64,000 nucleotides of DNA, taken from the NCBI RefSeq assembly GCF_958450345.1, contig NC_088780.1, positions 162,856,726 to 162,920,725 on the forward strand. The letters are read 5' to 3'. The DNA is from Calliphora vicina. Taxonomy: Eukaryota > Arthropoda > Insecta > Diptera > Calliphoridae. Shown here piece after piece: positions 1-11,465 of this stretch; position 1 is the first letter of the stretch, and each line of letters opens with the position of its first letter. The notes under the pieces are model-generated. The model ran no database searches, was not told where the DNA came from, and was given only the letters and a program-made list of their open reading frames with translations. Both the position numbers and the translations under genes were made by a program.

Positions 1-2
1 AA

Positions 3-77
3 GATGAGCAGTTCTTTTGGCTGGGAACCCATATGTTGCCAGAAAGATGGGAAAAGGTCATAGCTAACTTTGAATAA
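3..77 (+). mobile_element. mariner transposase C-terminal remnant
   Basis: Reading from base 3 gives a short open frame ending in TAA at 75-77, with the motif LPERWEKVIAN. This matches the usual C-terminal tail of mariner transposases (LP-x-RW-x-KVI). No other transposase part is visible because the window begins here. A second, diverged copy of the same tail lies on the minus strand at about 56085-56165 and reads LPEIWQEVIAN. The fragment lies upstream of the first Ets96B exon in the window, so it is probably intronic. Confidence 0.7.
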
Positions 78-225
78 ACTTGCGAATATGTAATTTAAAA
101 AGCATTTCCAAGTTTGTAACATTTTATATTCTTCCCACTGTAAACAAATCTCACAATTGAATACACGAAAACAAAAGCTTTCTTAATCTGACACAGATTT
201 AACGCACAATAAACTTGAAAATTAG

Positions 226-303
226 AATTTCTATTAATTTAAGTATAATTTCATAGAAAATATAAATTTCTATTAATTTAAGTAAAAGTTCATAGAAAAA
301 TAT
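226..303. repeat. two-copy 39-bp tandem repeat
   Basis: Two adjacent near-identical 39-bp units (226-264 and 265-303), each containing ATTTCTATTAATTTAAGTA followed by TTCATAGAAAA. They sit just before the splice acceptor of the first Ets96B exon. No function is evident. Confidence 0.7.
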
Positions 304-330
304 GCAACTCTTTCTCTCACACTTTTTCAG

Positions 331-1505
331 ATTCCAACTTCTGTAATAATAACGGTGTTTCGTCTTCCCTACAATTTGGCCAGCATTATCACAATACGAA
401 AACTGAACATCCAGACTCAACCACTACACATTTAACCAATCATCATCCTCATACTACACATCCGCATGTACATCACCATCACCACCATTCACATCATCCC
501 CATGCTCAAAGCACAAATCTGCATCATCATCAACACGCTCATTTAAGTCCACATTCATCGGCGTTCAAGTTCAGTCATTCACCTTCGGTCTATCATCATC
601 AATACAATGGCCAGACGCCAACGGCATATGGTTTAAGAACAACAGCGGAAATAACAACATCATCATTAGCATTGGCACCTGTTTCCACTACGGCCGAGGT
701 TGATATAAAATATGAAAATCCTTATAATTCCGCGATATCATCTACATATACACTAAGGCCGGGAAGTGGAGTGGACTCCTCAACAGCGGTGTCGTCAACG
801 GATACAGATTTCAAATTGGAAAGTTTATATGCTTCCAATAATAATATTACGACCAGTCATACGGTTAGTCAGCGAAGGGGTTCACTGCAATTGTGGCAAT
901 TTTTGGTGGCTCTGCTGGATGAGCCGACCACAAAGTAAGTGGGGCTTTTGGAAAACAACAGTCATTTCTTTAATATTTAATAACAACTTTATCTCCCCCT
1001 TAGTTCTAGTTGCATTGCCTGGACTGGTCGTGGCATGGAATTCAAACTCATCGAACCCGAGGAGGTGGCACGGCGTTGGGGCATACAAAAAAATCGACCC
1101 GCTATGAATTACGACAAATTATCACGCAGTCTACGTTACTATTACGAGAAGGGCATAATGCAAAAGGTTAATGGCGAACGTTACGTATATCGTTTTGTCT
1201 GTGATCCCGAGGCCCTTTTCAATATGGCCTATGGCCATTTGGGTAATTCAGCCACAGCAGCGAAAGGCGATCATCAACAGCATCATCATCAGCAGCAACA
1301 GCATCTTCACCATCATCATCATAATTTACTAGCTTCACCCACGTCAGCAACCAAAACAAATGTAGACTCTAGTCTAATATCAAGAGATGCAATTACCACT
1401 TCCTCATCTCTGGAGGAGGAGGCAAACAGAGAGAGAAGCTCACTCAGCCTCAGCCATGTGACGGGGGCAAAACATCATGAGCAATTATTTTATGGTAAAT
1501 TTTAA
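331..1505 (+). CDS. Ets96B: ETS transcription factor, PEA3/ETV subfamily (Ets96B), 3' exons
   Basis: Sequence-specific DNA-binding factor of the PEA3 (ETV1/4/5) group, acting in the nucleus. Two exons are visible: 331-934 (acceptor TTTTTCAG at the left, so the gene starts upstream) and 1004-1505, with stop TAA at 1503-1505. The join gives a continuous ETS domain, beginning LQLWQFLVALLDEP, crossing the splice at TT|NSSCIAW, and running to the recognition-helix region MNYDKLSRSLRYYYEKG and YVYRFVCDPEALF. The winged-helix residues are intact, and this core is diagnostic for PEA3-type rather than other ETS classes. The first exon is rich in histidine runs, Ser and Thr; the C-terminal tail has further His/Gln tracts (QHHHHQQQQ) and then a Ser/Glu-rich end. 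The symbol rests on family recognition, not synteny. It converges with the gene at 2114-9658. Confidence 0.9.
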
Positions 1506-2113
1506 TTGAGGAAATAAAACAAACAGATGTTAATTGATTGATATGATAACGATTGATAGTGTTGTAATGTATTTGTAATTGTAATTGTATTAACATTGTT
1601 GAAAATGTAATATTGTATATAATTATTAAATATGTATGTAAACACTCATACGAGTAAAACTATAAATAGTTAATTAAACATTATTCATAAAATATAAACA
1701 AAAGTATACAATACGATACGAGATACAAATACAATTAAGTTAAGCGTATTTAATCGATAAAGCAACTCTAAGTAGAGTTCTAACTCTATTGCTTTATGAC
1801 TTGAATACCTTAAATTGAATTTTATTTTTACAAAATTTCTCTGAGTTTAGGTATAAACACCGTGCAAAAATTGATTTCTAGGTGTCATCAAACATTAAGG
1901 GCATCAACTTAAATAACCCCTTAATTATATCTAAATGGTGTGGCATGTTAAAACCTTTCAACATTTTTTTTATTGTTTTATTTGTTTTGTTTTGTTTTTT
2001 CCTATTTTGAGAAGATTCCCTTTAACTTAAATTTTCTTTTTAAATTAAAACTATTTAGTTGTAAGTACTACTATAGTAAATGACTTTGTATGGAACGCAA
2101 ATACATTAAATAT
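1506..2113. other. intergenic region between convergent 3' ends
   Basis: AT-rich spacer between the stops of Ets96B (+) and the unnamed minus-strand gene. An AATAAA appears at about 1514, very close to the Ets96B stop, and minus-strand poly(A)-like signals (TTTATT on the plus strand) occur near 1976. No ORF or repeat family was recognised. Confidence 0.6.
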
Positions 2114-5100
2114 TTAGGAAGTCTTGGCCTTCTTTTCAGGAGATTCACCATTCTCTTCTTTAGCATCCTCCATATCACTGTCATCCGAACCAGATCCCGA
2201 ACCGGAAGCAGAAGAAGCCGATTCTACACATTTACGTTTCTCAGCCTTTTTGGGTTGTGGTGGTGGACTGGCCTTTTTCAATGTGGACACATAACTCTTA
2301 ACCTTATCCGGTTGTGGACTATAGGCCCAATGTATCAATTGCATGTGAATTTCGGTGGGTTTACCAGCATCATCAAACAGTTTGGCATCTTCTTCCTTTA
2401 GTTTGGCCAATAATTTGGTAATATTTCTGTTACGTAGAATATCATAGGTTGTATCATCATCCTCGGGTAGCATGGTGCGCAAATGTTTGTAATTACCCTT
2501 AGCCTTAGGGCCACCGTAGGCTTTAAGGAATTCCACTTGTAAAGCATCTTCTGGCTGAGGTAATTGTTCAATTATACTGTATGCCAAATAGGCTCTATTG
2601 TTCTTAATGAGATTCTCAGTTTCGAATTTCTCTAGGAAATCTTCAAGAATTTTGACACCTTCTTTGATGGATTGGATTTTCTCTTCGTTTTTAGTGCCGG
2701 AGAGTACACGTTTTGAACTGCCAATAAGTCCCTTGACGGCAAGTCTTTGATATTCTGGATCACGGTCTTCTAAGATTCTAATTAGGGGAATATAAAATAA
2801 GTATTAGTGGAAATTTTGGTTAAATTTGGTCTTAAAATATTGAACAAAACCAATTCCAAGCGATTTGAAAGATAACAGTAAATGATAAAGTCAGACTTCT
2901 GCGTCTAAAACAAATATGTATTCTAGTAAAATATCAAGAGATGAAATAACAATCTCACCTTAGGAGCATAAGCTAGGGTTCCTAATATCATGGACTTTTT
3001 CCATTCCCGGGAGATCAATAATTGTTTTATCTGCGCAGAAATAATACTGTAACTTTAAGCAGAAAATATTAAAAGAAATTTCCCAAACTCTAGCAGGAGG
3101 TAAACAAAGTGGAAATCTCTCGCGGCCATGTGACGACTCAATGACTGGAAAAGATTCAGAGCAATATGCATTATTTTCGATATAGTGAAGATTTTCCAGT
3201 AGTTCATAGATGACCAGACTCCACAGGAAACATGGCATGATAAATATCGGTCACAAATGCTTATCTTATAAATCCATTCTGCATTACTTTCAAATGAGGA
3301 ACTATATGCCTAAAACGCTAAATATGTCAATACAAAGCAATGATAATTCAAAATTATAAAAATAAAAAAAACTATGACCATAAAATAGCAACCGAACCAG
3401 GCCTATTGCGCATATACTGATGTATCAATCATATATGTTAGATATTTGGGGGGCTTTGGAAAGTTGATTTCAACAGACAGACAAACATACCTACATATGT
3501 ATATCGTCTCCATTATCTATAATGATAACGATCATATTCTGGATCGTTCACCAATGAAAAATGTATAAATAACACTCATGGTGAATAGCATAAGTTTCAA
3601 ATATGTGTCACGTTAAGTGAAACTAGTTTAAAATAAATGACACTCATACAAGTATACAAATCGATATACATAAATTTATGTATGTAAAATACATAGAGAA
3701 TAGACATAGAGCAGAAACTCTCCTGTCAAAGCCCTAACTTAGTTGTCAAAAACCTAAGTGGTGAGAATGTATTAGTAGAAAAAAAACTATGTGAAAACAA
3801 AAACAAAACAACACTCGTATGTGTGATTATTTTGAGTAATTTTTTTGTATGAGTTTTTTTCTAGTTTCCGCTCTATGTTTTTCTATGGTAAAATATTTAA
3901 TTTAAATTTGTATCACACTATTTTCAATGCATATCAAATATTTTACAGGCAACTGTGTAATCCACAATTCAAAACCAGTTATACGTCACACTTTAAAAAT
4001 ATTCAAACAGCTCAACACAACTCACCACAATTTCAATTATTAGAACAAAAACACACAAATGGATTATTAATTAGCATTCCGTAAAACAAGCATTTAAAGA
4101 TTTATGACTAAATATATGTATGTATATGAAAATACTCGTTCGAATAAATACACAAATTACAATTTAAATATTTTTGGTTTAGTCTTAGCTAAACGAAAAA
4201 AAAATCAATTAGAAACAGCGTCATATTAGCAGAGTCGTAGTAGTGTTGTGAGACATTATTTCTATTTATTCTATTCTATCAAATTTATTTTTAATAAAAA
4301 CAATAAGAACAAAACTAATAAATTTCATTAGAAATGTTTATTTTTATATTTTTAAATGATTGCGTTGGTTTCAAATATTCTTTAGACACTTCATTTAATT
4401 AATGCAAACACTCCTCTTACGTTGCATCACTCCAAGAGAATAGGTAAGTGTATATATTCTATTTTTTTTTACTGAGCACCTGGTAATTATGATAAACTTA
4501 ATTACAATGATTATGATGATGATGATGGCTAAATAATAATGATCTTATGGTTATTGTACAGTGTTTGGTTTGATGTTGGATTTTTCTTAAGGAATTTCAC
4601 AATAATGTGTAAGGTTTCTAAAATTATTTAATTAAAATAAGCGGGTTTTGCTTATAAAACAGCCATTTGTGGGCCGATCTTCCCGATTTGAAATAGCAAA
4701 ATATTAAAATGAGCAGGCAAAGACCTTCGTAAATTTGTTTATTGAAACTAAACTTATCTCATTTTTTGTAAATTTTGTTCATAACTTAAATCAGACCGAA
4801 TTTATTTTGCTGATTACTAGATTTCTAATTAGTTTTGAAGATCATTTTTATCAAATTTCGAATGCATTTTTTATTGTTCACCGTCTAATTTGAATAACTT
4901 AAAACAATCGTATGATGTACGAATAGAAAAATGCTTTTGAAAGTTCCAACTTAACGTATATAACTAAAAACAATCCAATCTGTTAGAAATACTTTCTGAA
5001 TTGTCTGAGTTGAATCGTCCAAATTTGGCCTATAGATGTTCGAAGTTAACGTATAAAACAAACAAAAAAACACTCAAATATGTCTGAAATACTTTCTGAA

Positions 5101-8100
5101 TTACCTGTGTTGAATCATCCAAATAAGTCCATAAGCGGCAAATATATTTGGTTCCGAAATAAAAATTTTGTATCGAGTTAGTGTGACCTGTCACACTGAA
5201 TTGTTAAACTTAATGTTAGGTACTTTAGGAAAATATTAAATTGAATTATTTTCACATTTTTAGATTTGATTCGAAGATACTTTATTAAAATTGGTTGTCA
5301 TTGGAAAGAGAATTTTTAAGCTAGTTAGTTTTAAATATTATTACGAAGTTGCACTATCAATTTTAATGAAACGGTTTTATCATGGGGTTTCCACATTCAT
5401 CAGCTTCTGTATACATTGTCATAATTGGCATAACTTGGCAGCACAGTGCTGCCAATATTAATTGCTAAAGCTGCTAACATTAAGCCCCATTTTCTCGATA
5501 TCTGGTTATCGTTTTTCGTAACGATATACTTCCAATTAATATAATTTTTGTATGAGAGAGAACTGCCACGATAAATAAATAAATAACAAGAGATTGAGAA
5601 ATTGAGGCTAAGGCTACTAAAAGCTCTAGAAATAGAACATTCTAATTTTGTCCGTTAGATAATTCATGAAACTTCTAGAAATGGTGTACATATATAAATA
5701 TGTAGGTACAGCAAGTTGCAGACAGTCAGTTTTATTGTGAATCTTTGTTGAGACAACATCAAGCGAATAAATAATTTAACCCTTTCGCTACATTGTATCC
5801 ATATGGATACATTTTAGGTTTTTGAACATAACTTCGACAATTATGAATATTTTTAAAAAATAGTCTTTGAGTCTATTTTTGGAATATATTTAGAGATGTT
5901 TACAATTTATTTTATTGAATTATCGCTATTCGTGTTCGATTGATAGCAATTTGAAAATGTGTGAAAATTGATTTTTGAATCCAACTGTTTTTTTTAAAAA
6001 AAGTGCCTTCGATTTTTTGCATATAAAATTTGTAAAAACTATAATTTTGTAATAAAAATTATTTAGAATGCTTAGAAACATATTAGAGAAATATAAAAAT
6101 ATTTAAAAAAAAATCATTGGGGGCTTCAGGATAAGCTTCCAGGACTAAAAATTTAATTTGGTATAACGGATAAACCAGGACACGTAGGACCTTAATATTA
6201 ATATCAATCAATATTGATATCAATACCAACCATATGATAAACTTAAAACATCTATTAACACCTCCAGTTAAAACTTGTAGCGAAAGTGTTAAGTGTGAAT
6301 TATAAAACCGTTATTTAAAACACAGAGTGACTTTTTAAACTGTTATTGTGTAAATAAAGAGTTATTGCAATTTTAAACTACTAAACCGCTTTTGTTTGCA
6401 ATTAAAAGAATTAGGTTTACTTAACGGAAATAAACCACAGTTTTTAAAAGGTAAAACGTAACAATATATTGATATTTTGTAGCGAATCCATTGATATTGG
6501 AAGAGATAATTTAAGAGCTATAAACTGGTACTTTTTAAAATGTAGCAGAAAGAGTGAGTATCAAAAATTTAAATTAATAGCTCTAACAATCAAGGTTGCC
6601 AACTCTCCAGCTCAGAAAATGGCTAGATTTTGAATTAAAAATGGCTAGAAATGGCTAAAACCCAAGAATAACTGAATACAAATTCATAAATACTACATTT
6701 CTTGCCCCCATTACCACGAAGTCTGGTATGTGTTAACCAATACTTATACTGACAGATTTCAAAAATATTTGTTACCGACTTCGTGTTAATGGGGTTTAGC
6801 AGATTAACCCCCATTTCTCAATCTCCGGTTATCGTTTTTCGTAACGATATACTTCCAATTAATAGAATTTTTGTATGAGAACTGTCAGTATATCGTCACG
6901 ATAAAAAATAACCAGAGGTAGAGAAAATGGGGATAAATATTATAATATCAATAATTTTTTTTTCTTTTTGATAAATTAAATAAATTTCTGGGCATTTCAT
7001 AATCGGATCCATTGAAGAAATGCAAAATTGATTTTTGAATATGCCTGATGAGTTTGCTTTGGAAACAATTTCGAAGCCTGTTTTTAAAACCAATAATATT
7101 CTCATCAAATAAACAGACGAATTTGTTTAAAAAGGCTGTTTCTTTGTCATTTGATAAAAAATACTGTTTTATTTTTAAAAAATTCCAAAAATGTTCAAGA
7201 AAAGTATAAAATAAAAAAGACTAAGACAAAATAAAATGGCTAGATCTTCCGGCTAGATTAAATCTAGCCATATTTTTATGGCTAAATGAAAATAAAATTG
7301 CTAGATCTAGCCGGAAAATGGCTAAATTGGCAACCTTGCTAACAATTCCCTATCGAAAGAAAATTTACAAATTAAAATAAAATTTTGGAAATTTTCTTTA
7401 AAAATTACAAAATTGTCAGATTTGACGATTTGTCGTAATTTTGATGATTTTAATGACCCATTGACAATTTCTTTTTCAATAGTTTTAACTAATATTTGAA
7501 ATTTATTATTTTAATTTAAGGAATGTCTTAAGGGCATCTTAATAAATAAACTAAGCATGATAATAGAATGACTCTTATTAAGTCTTTGTTCTTAAGTTAT
7601 ATTATCAAGAGAAATAGGGAAATTTATATGTATCTCAAAAAGACTATTGAACAATTTTTGGAAATGTGTTTTAAAAAAGTTTCAGAGAAAGTTTATTGGA
7701 AAATCTTTTATTTGCAAGTACTTAAGCGACATTTTTAATAAAACAATTTCATTCAATATAACTTATTTAGAGAAAATTTTGACAGGAATGTTTATCAAAT
7801 TACATTCTTAGTAAATTCATGCGCTGTTTTCAATTTCGAACGAACACCAAAGTCGAAGCCAATAGAAATTATATTATTTTATATTCAAAACATTTTTTCA
7901 ATAGAGTTCCCGGGTTTATTTGTGTTCAAAGTGTTGGAAATAGAGAAACCAAATTTGTTAAAGAAACTTTTAAGATTTCATTCGAGTCATCGTTTAATGA
8001 AAACAAATCAGATTTTTTTCGTTTTGAAATTTTATGAGAAAATAGCGTGCAAAATTTATGTTATTTCGAGAAAAAGTGTTATTTTTGACGATTTTTTGCC

Positions 8101-9658
8101 AATTTAGAAAAGTCACTGACGATTTTTTTCGAAAAATTTTAAGATTTTGGAACTAAATAATCTGGAAACTATGTTTTAAGCACTGGTAGTGAACGTACTC
8201 TAAATCTTCACTGAAAACAACGACACATAAAAATCAAATTCGAATTTACTTTACAAATGAGTTCAAGTCGAAAATATTTAGGATTTAATATCTTATTGTA
8301 CAGCGTAATTTAAGAAAAATATTATTAACACTTTTTTGAATTTATCACCTCTCTTTTGAAAACGCTTGCTATTTAAGATATAGAAATCAATTCCATTAAA
8401 AATAAGATGTATTTGTTTTAAAACAATATTTCAATACAGAAATATTTCTAATTGTTTACCAACATTAGGGCCTGTCAGACTACTGTTTTGAGTATGACAA
8501 TATAAATGGAATTATCGGTGTAAATATGTATAGATACATAATTTTATAGAATACGTGTATGTATAGCTATTTGTATGTAAATATAAAACGGATAAATCGA
8601 TATACAAATGAGCACATCAATTTGAATACAAACATACCTATTTACACAAAGTATCGAACAGAGTCATTATAATAATAATAATACAGTAACAATATTGACA
8701 TAATTTCGATGATTCCTACAATATGTATGAGCGAGTATTTATAAATTTAGCGATTATTGTGTTATTTTTTATTCAGTTACAACGTGTTTTGTGAGTGAGT
8801 GGCATCACAAAAATAAAAACAAAATAAAACAAAATGTATAAAGAAAAATACTGAAAATACTTTAGAAACTACCAAAATGACATCATTGCAAATGCCGACT
8901 GACCTTCGCGTAGAAGAGTATCTCGATGGTATTAAAATAAATATGCAGAATTAAACATAGATAGAAACTAAATTAAAAAAAACAACAACACAAAACTATA
9001 TAAAATATAACAGCAACAACAACAAACATATAGGCAGCAGGCCCATTAGGTCAATAAAAACGATTACTTATATGCAGAGATGACAATTTGTGTTGTTATA
9101 GACAAGAGAGTGTCTGTCTCTTTTTAGAAAAGTACTTAAAATAATACTTAAATATACAACTATGCAAGGAATTGGTTTTTAAATTACATACGTTAAAAGT
9201 TAAATAGTTCAATAATTAGTTACTTACTTGAGGGTCTTTTCGGCAGACTCTTTATCCTTGAAACCCAAACCAGGTACAGTCTCTACTTTATCTTCATTAT
9301 CGGTTTTGGCATTTTTGTTGGCTGCACCACCACCATTCTCTGATAACCAATTCTCAAATACTGCTATAGCATCAGAGATATTTTTAACTTTATCTTCGGC
9401 TTTGGTCACTATAAGTGAGAGTGGTAACGAAATTTCAACAAAAAAAAAACAAAGTTTTGTTTTGATTTTAAAATAAAGTTTAAAATTTAACGTTAAAAAT
9501 TACTATAACATACTTGACAATACTCTCTTGGCTCTGCCCAGTAAACCACGCACGGTCAATTTACGATATTGCATATCGTGACTTTCCAACAGGACTAGGG
9601 TTTCCTCAGCCTTTTCTTTGTTTTTGAAACCGAATTTTGAATCATTATTATCAGCCAT
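2114..9658 (-). CDS. conserved protein with duplicated N-terminal module, function unknown
   Basis: Three exons on the minus strand: 9514-9658 (ATG at 9656-9658), 9228-9408 and 2114-2777 (stop at 2114-2116). Junctions are GT/AG and the total is 990 nt, giving 329 residues. The protein begins MADNNDSKFGFKNKEKAEE and has two homologous modules. Module 1 starts FGFKNKEKAEETLVLLESHD and contains LTVRGLLGRAKRVLS. Module 2 starts LGFKDKESAEKTLKILEDRD and contains LAVKGLIGSSKRVLS. Each is followed by a TK-x-E-x-K helix and a segment like FENWL or LEDFL. A conserved-looking C-terminal region follows (IEQLPQPEDA, EAYGGPKAKG-like, LIHWAYSPQPDKV), ending in a Ser/Asp/Lys-rich low-complexity tail that may be nuclear-targeting. 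I do not recognise the family by name and assign no function. Intron 2 (2778-9227) is 6.4 kb and transposon-filled; the exons have ordinary coding composition. Confidence 0.85.
3395..3575 (+). repeat. fragment of the family F interspersed repeat
   Basis: Contains the family signature GAAAGTTGATTTCAACAGAC, followed by a degraded ATCTATAATGATAACGATC block and a GGATCGTTCACCAATGAAAA block. The same order of blocks occurs at 28560-28927, 48260-48445 and, inverted, at 50157-50470. Called family F here for convenience. Confidence 0.75.
3709..3873. mobile_element. MITE, AGAGCRGAAACT family, copy 1
   Basis: Terminal inverted repeats (GAGCAGAAACT at left, AGTTTCCGCTC at right) flanked by TA on both sides, as expected for Tc1/mariner-type insertion. 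A shorter copy in the opposite orientation lies at 22375-22460, and a diverged remnant at about 55298-55372 shares the CATTCTCACCAYTT ... TTTTTGACAACT core. Confidence 0.75.
5484..5607. mobile_element. palindromic MITE, CCCCATTTTCTCRAT family, copy 1
   Basis: Begins CCCCATTTTCTCGATATCTG and ends with a diverged inverted counterpart. The body GGTTATCGTTTTTCGTAACG and ATACTTCCAATTAAT is shared with the copy at 6808-6932. Ends are approximate. Confidence 0.7.
5780..6288. mobile_element. piggyBac-like MITE with TTAA target duplication
   Basis: 509 bp flanked on both sides by TTAA (5776-5779 and 6289-6292). Inverted ends are CCCTTTCGCTACA at left and TGTAGCGAAAGTG at right (one mismatch). TTAA duplication plus CCY termini is the piggyBac signature. 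No transposase is present. A perfect 16-bp palindrome GTATCCATATGGATAC lies just inside the left end. Compare 48931-49430. Confidence 0.85.
6705..6795. mobile_element. short nested MITE (CCCCATTACCACGAAGTC ends)
   Basis: About 91 bp with inverted ends CCCCATTACCACGAAGTC and GACTTCGTGTTAATGGGG. It is inserted in the hAT-type element. Only one copy was seen in the window. Confidence 0.6.
6808..6932. mobile_element. palindromic MITE, CCCCATTTTCTCRAT family, copy 2
   Basis: Inverted ends CCCCATTTCTCAATCTCCGG and the counterpart CCAGAGGTAGAGAAAATGGG. It is closely similar to 5484-5607 and nested in the hAT-type element. Confidence 0.75.
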
Positions 9659-10832
9659 TTTTAATATATTGTAAAAATGAATTTCAGTTTTTCTTTTTCT
9701 TTTTGAATTTAATAAGAAGACGTCTTTTAACACTCAACGTTAAAATACAACTGAATACAAAAGTATTCAAATAAAATGTATTTGACAAAAATATTTCGTT
9801 TAATTATTAAGCAGCCAAACAGCCAGTCATTTAGTCATATAGTGAGATGTTCTGTTGTTTGTTCCTTCATTTGCCGCTCTGTAGTACAACCTCTGCATTT
9901 CAAGTTGTTACTAATGAGTTAATACATGGCAGTGGTGGATGGATAGATGCATGGACAGACGGATCCACTGCTCTGCTCTGTTCTGTTCTACTCTATTCGA
10001 ATTCGTATTCTCGTGCATTTAAACATTGTACATACACATTTTAGTAGCAGATTGTGTATAGTAGAATTTATTTAATTTCTATTGTTGTTGTTTTATTTTA
10101 TTATTATTCTTTTGTTTTGGTATTTTTTTTTCTTTATTTTGTTTAACAAACACTATACACACTATTAGTTAGTTAGTGAGTGAGTTTCTGGTATTATTTA
10201 TTTCGCACAGTAAATACCTATCTAATGGGCCCAGTGTATTAGTTGTTGTTGCTGAATTTTGTTAGGGGGAGCATATTTTGGGGGAAACAACAACAACAAC
10301 AATTGATTAAATAAGACTCGCACATTTAAAAATGATGTCATGTGGATCAGCGCTTAAAATAATTGGTACGATAGTACTTTTTCCGCTACAATGCGGTACA
10401 ATAATGTACCAATATCACTTATTTGGTTTAACTGAAATCTGGTTAAGTTTATTGTAACGAATATTCTAAATTATTTTAATACATCCATGTAAAAAACCTA
10501 ATTGGATTAATTAATCTTTAAAAAAAATAATTTTCTCCCCATTTTTTATAAATTTTCACCTATAACTCGTCAATAGCCATAAACGAGTTTCATTTTTGAG
10601 CTCTCAGCTTTTTATTTGGAGAAAAAAACATTATTCCACTTTAAAAAATAAAGCCTTTACTCGAGTTACACAATAAATAATTTTTATTTCAAAAAGTTTT
10701 GATTTAAGTTTTTTAATTAAAACAGATAACCAAAATTATGAAATAAGAGAAACAAATATTTTCAGCAAAAGTTTAATAGATCTGACATGACATGACATCA
10801 AATAATATAAAAATAAGTCCTAAATAAACTAA

Positions 10833-11037
10833 CCCCCTGTCTATACTTGACAAATATTTATCATAACAATTAATGACGTTTGTTGTCAAGACAAAGTTGT
10901 CTGAGCAAAAGCACTAACAAGTTTGTCATAACGAAGCAATAATACTAATAAATGGAGACTATACCTAATAATTTTTTTATCTTGACAACCATTTTGAAGT
11001 TTATCATGATAAAAAATTATCAGGTATAGACAGTGGG
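10833..11037. mobile_element. MITE, CYGTCTATACYTGA family, copy 1
   Basis: Left end CCCCCTGTCTATACTTGACA and right end (read inverted) CCCACTGTCTATACCTGATA form imperfect inverted repeats about 40 bp long. The internal block ATAAATGGAGACTAT is shared with 11376-11465. Confidence 0.75.
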
Positions 11038-11375
11038 TAAGGATCAATCAAGACACATTGAAGGATAAGTTAATCGAATATTCCAGCAAAACAATATCGC
11101 AAAATATGAGAACATGGTGTAGAAAATGTATACATACTTATTAAATTGAGATTTATTCTGAGAAATAACTTGTTTATAAAAATTATTAAGTTCATAAAAT
11201 TTGATGAATATAAAAGTATTTTTTTTTAAATTTTTAATTGAATGAAATAAAACGAAAAAAAAATGAAAATAAAGAAATTTGAAATCTGTAAAACAATTGT
11301 ATGATCCAAGCATATGGAACATCGTTAGAAATGGGCATTAACAAGTAATATTGTTTTAACAAGGTATTATGCAAT

Positions 11376-11465
11376 AACATTAATAAATGGAGACTATCCC
11401 TGATAATTTTTGGCCTTGAGAACCATTTTGAATTTGACAAAAATTTATCAAAAATAGACATAGGG
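11376..11465. mobile_element. MITE, CYGTCTATACYTGA family, partial copy 2
   Basis: Shares ATTAATAAATGGAGACTAT, CCTGATAATTTTT and GACAACC/GAGAACCATTTTGAA with the right half of the element at 10833-11037, and ends in a degraded ATAGACATAGGGTG. The left end is lost. Confidence 0.6.

Larger units (their letters stand above)
6591..7338. mobile_element. non-autonomous hAT-type element with 8-bp target duplication
   Basis: Terminal inverted repeat CAAGGTTGCCAA / TTGGCAACCTTG, with exact 8-bp direct duplications CTAACAAT at 6583-6590 and 7339-7346, the hAT hallmark. Several subterminal ATGGCTAGA-like motifs occur in both orientations near the ends, resembling transposase-binding arrays. It has no transposase ORF. 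Two other MITEs (6705-6795, 6808-6932) sit inside it. Confidence 0.85.
2778..9227. other. large transposon-rich intron of the unnamed minus-strand gene
   Basis: 6.4 kb intron with no supported host coding sequence; the ORFs near 2960, 6896 and 7819 have no coding character. It carries an interspersed-repeat fragment (about 3395-3575), a TA-flanked MITE (3709-3873), a palindromic MITE (5484-5607), a piggyBac-like MITE (5780-6288) and a hAT-type element (6591-7338) with two smaller elements nested inside it. The remainder is unremarkable AT-rich sequence. Confidence 0.7.

Noticed and set aside
882..1088. Antisense ORF across the Ets96B exons
   Set aside because: It is the shadow of the strongly conserved ETS-domain coding sequence on the plus strand.
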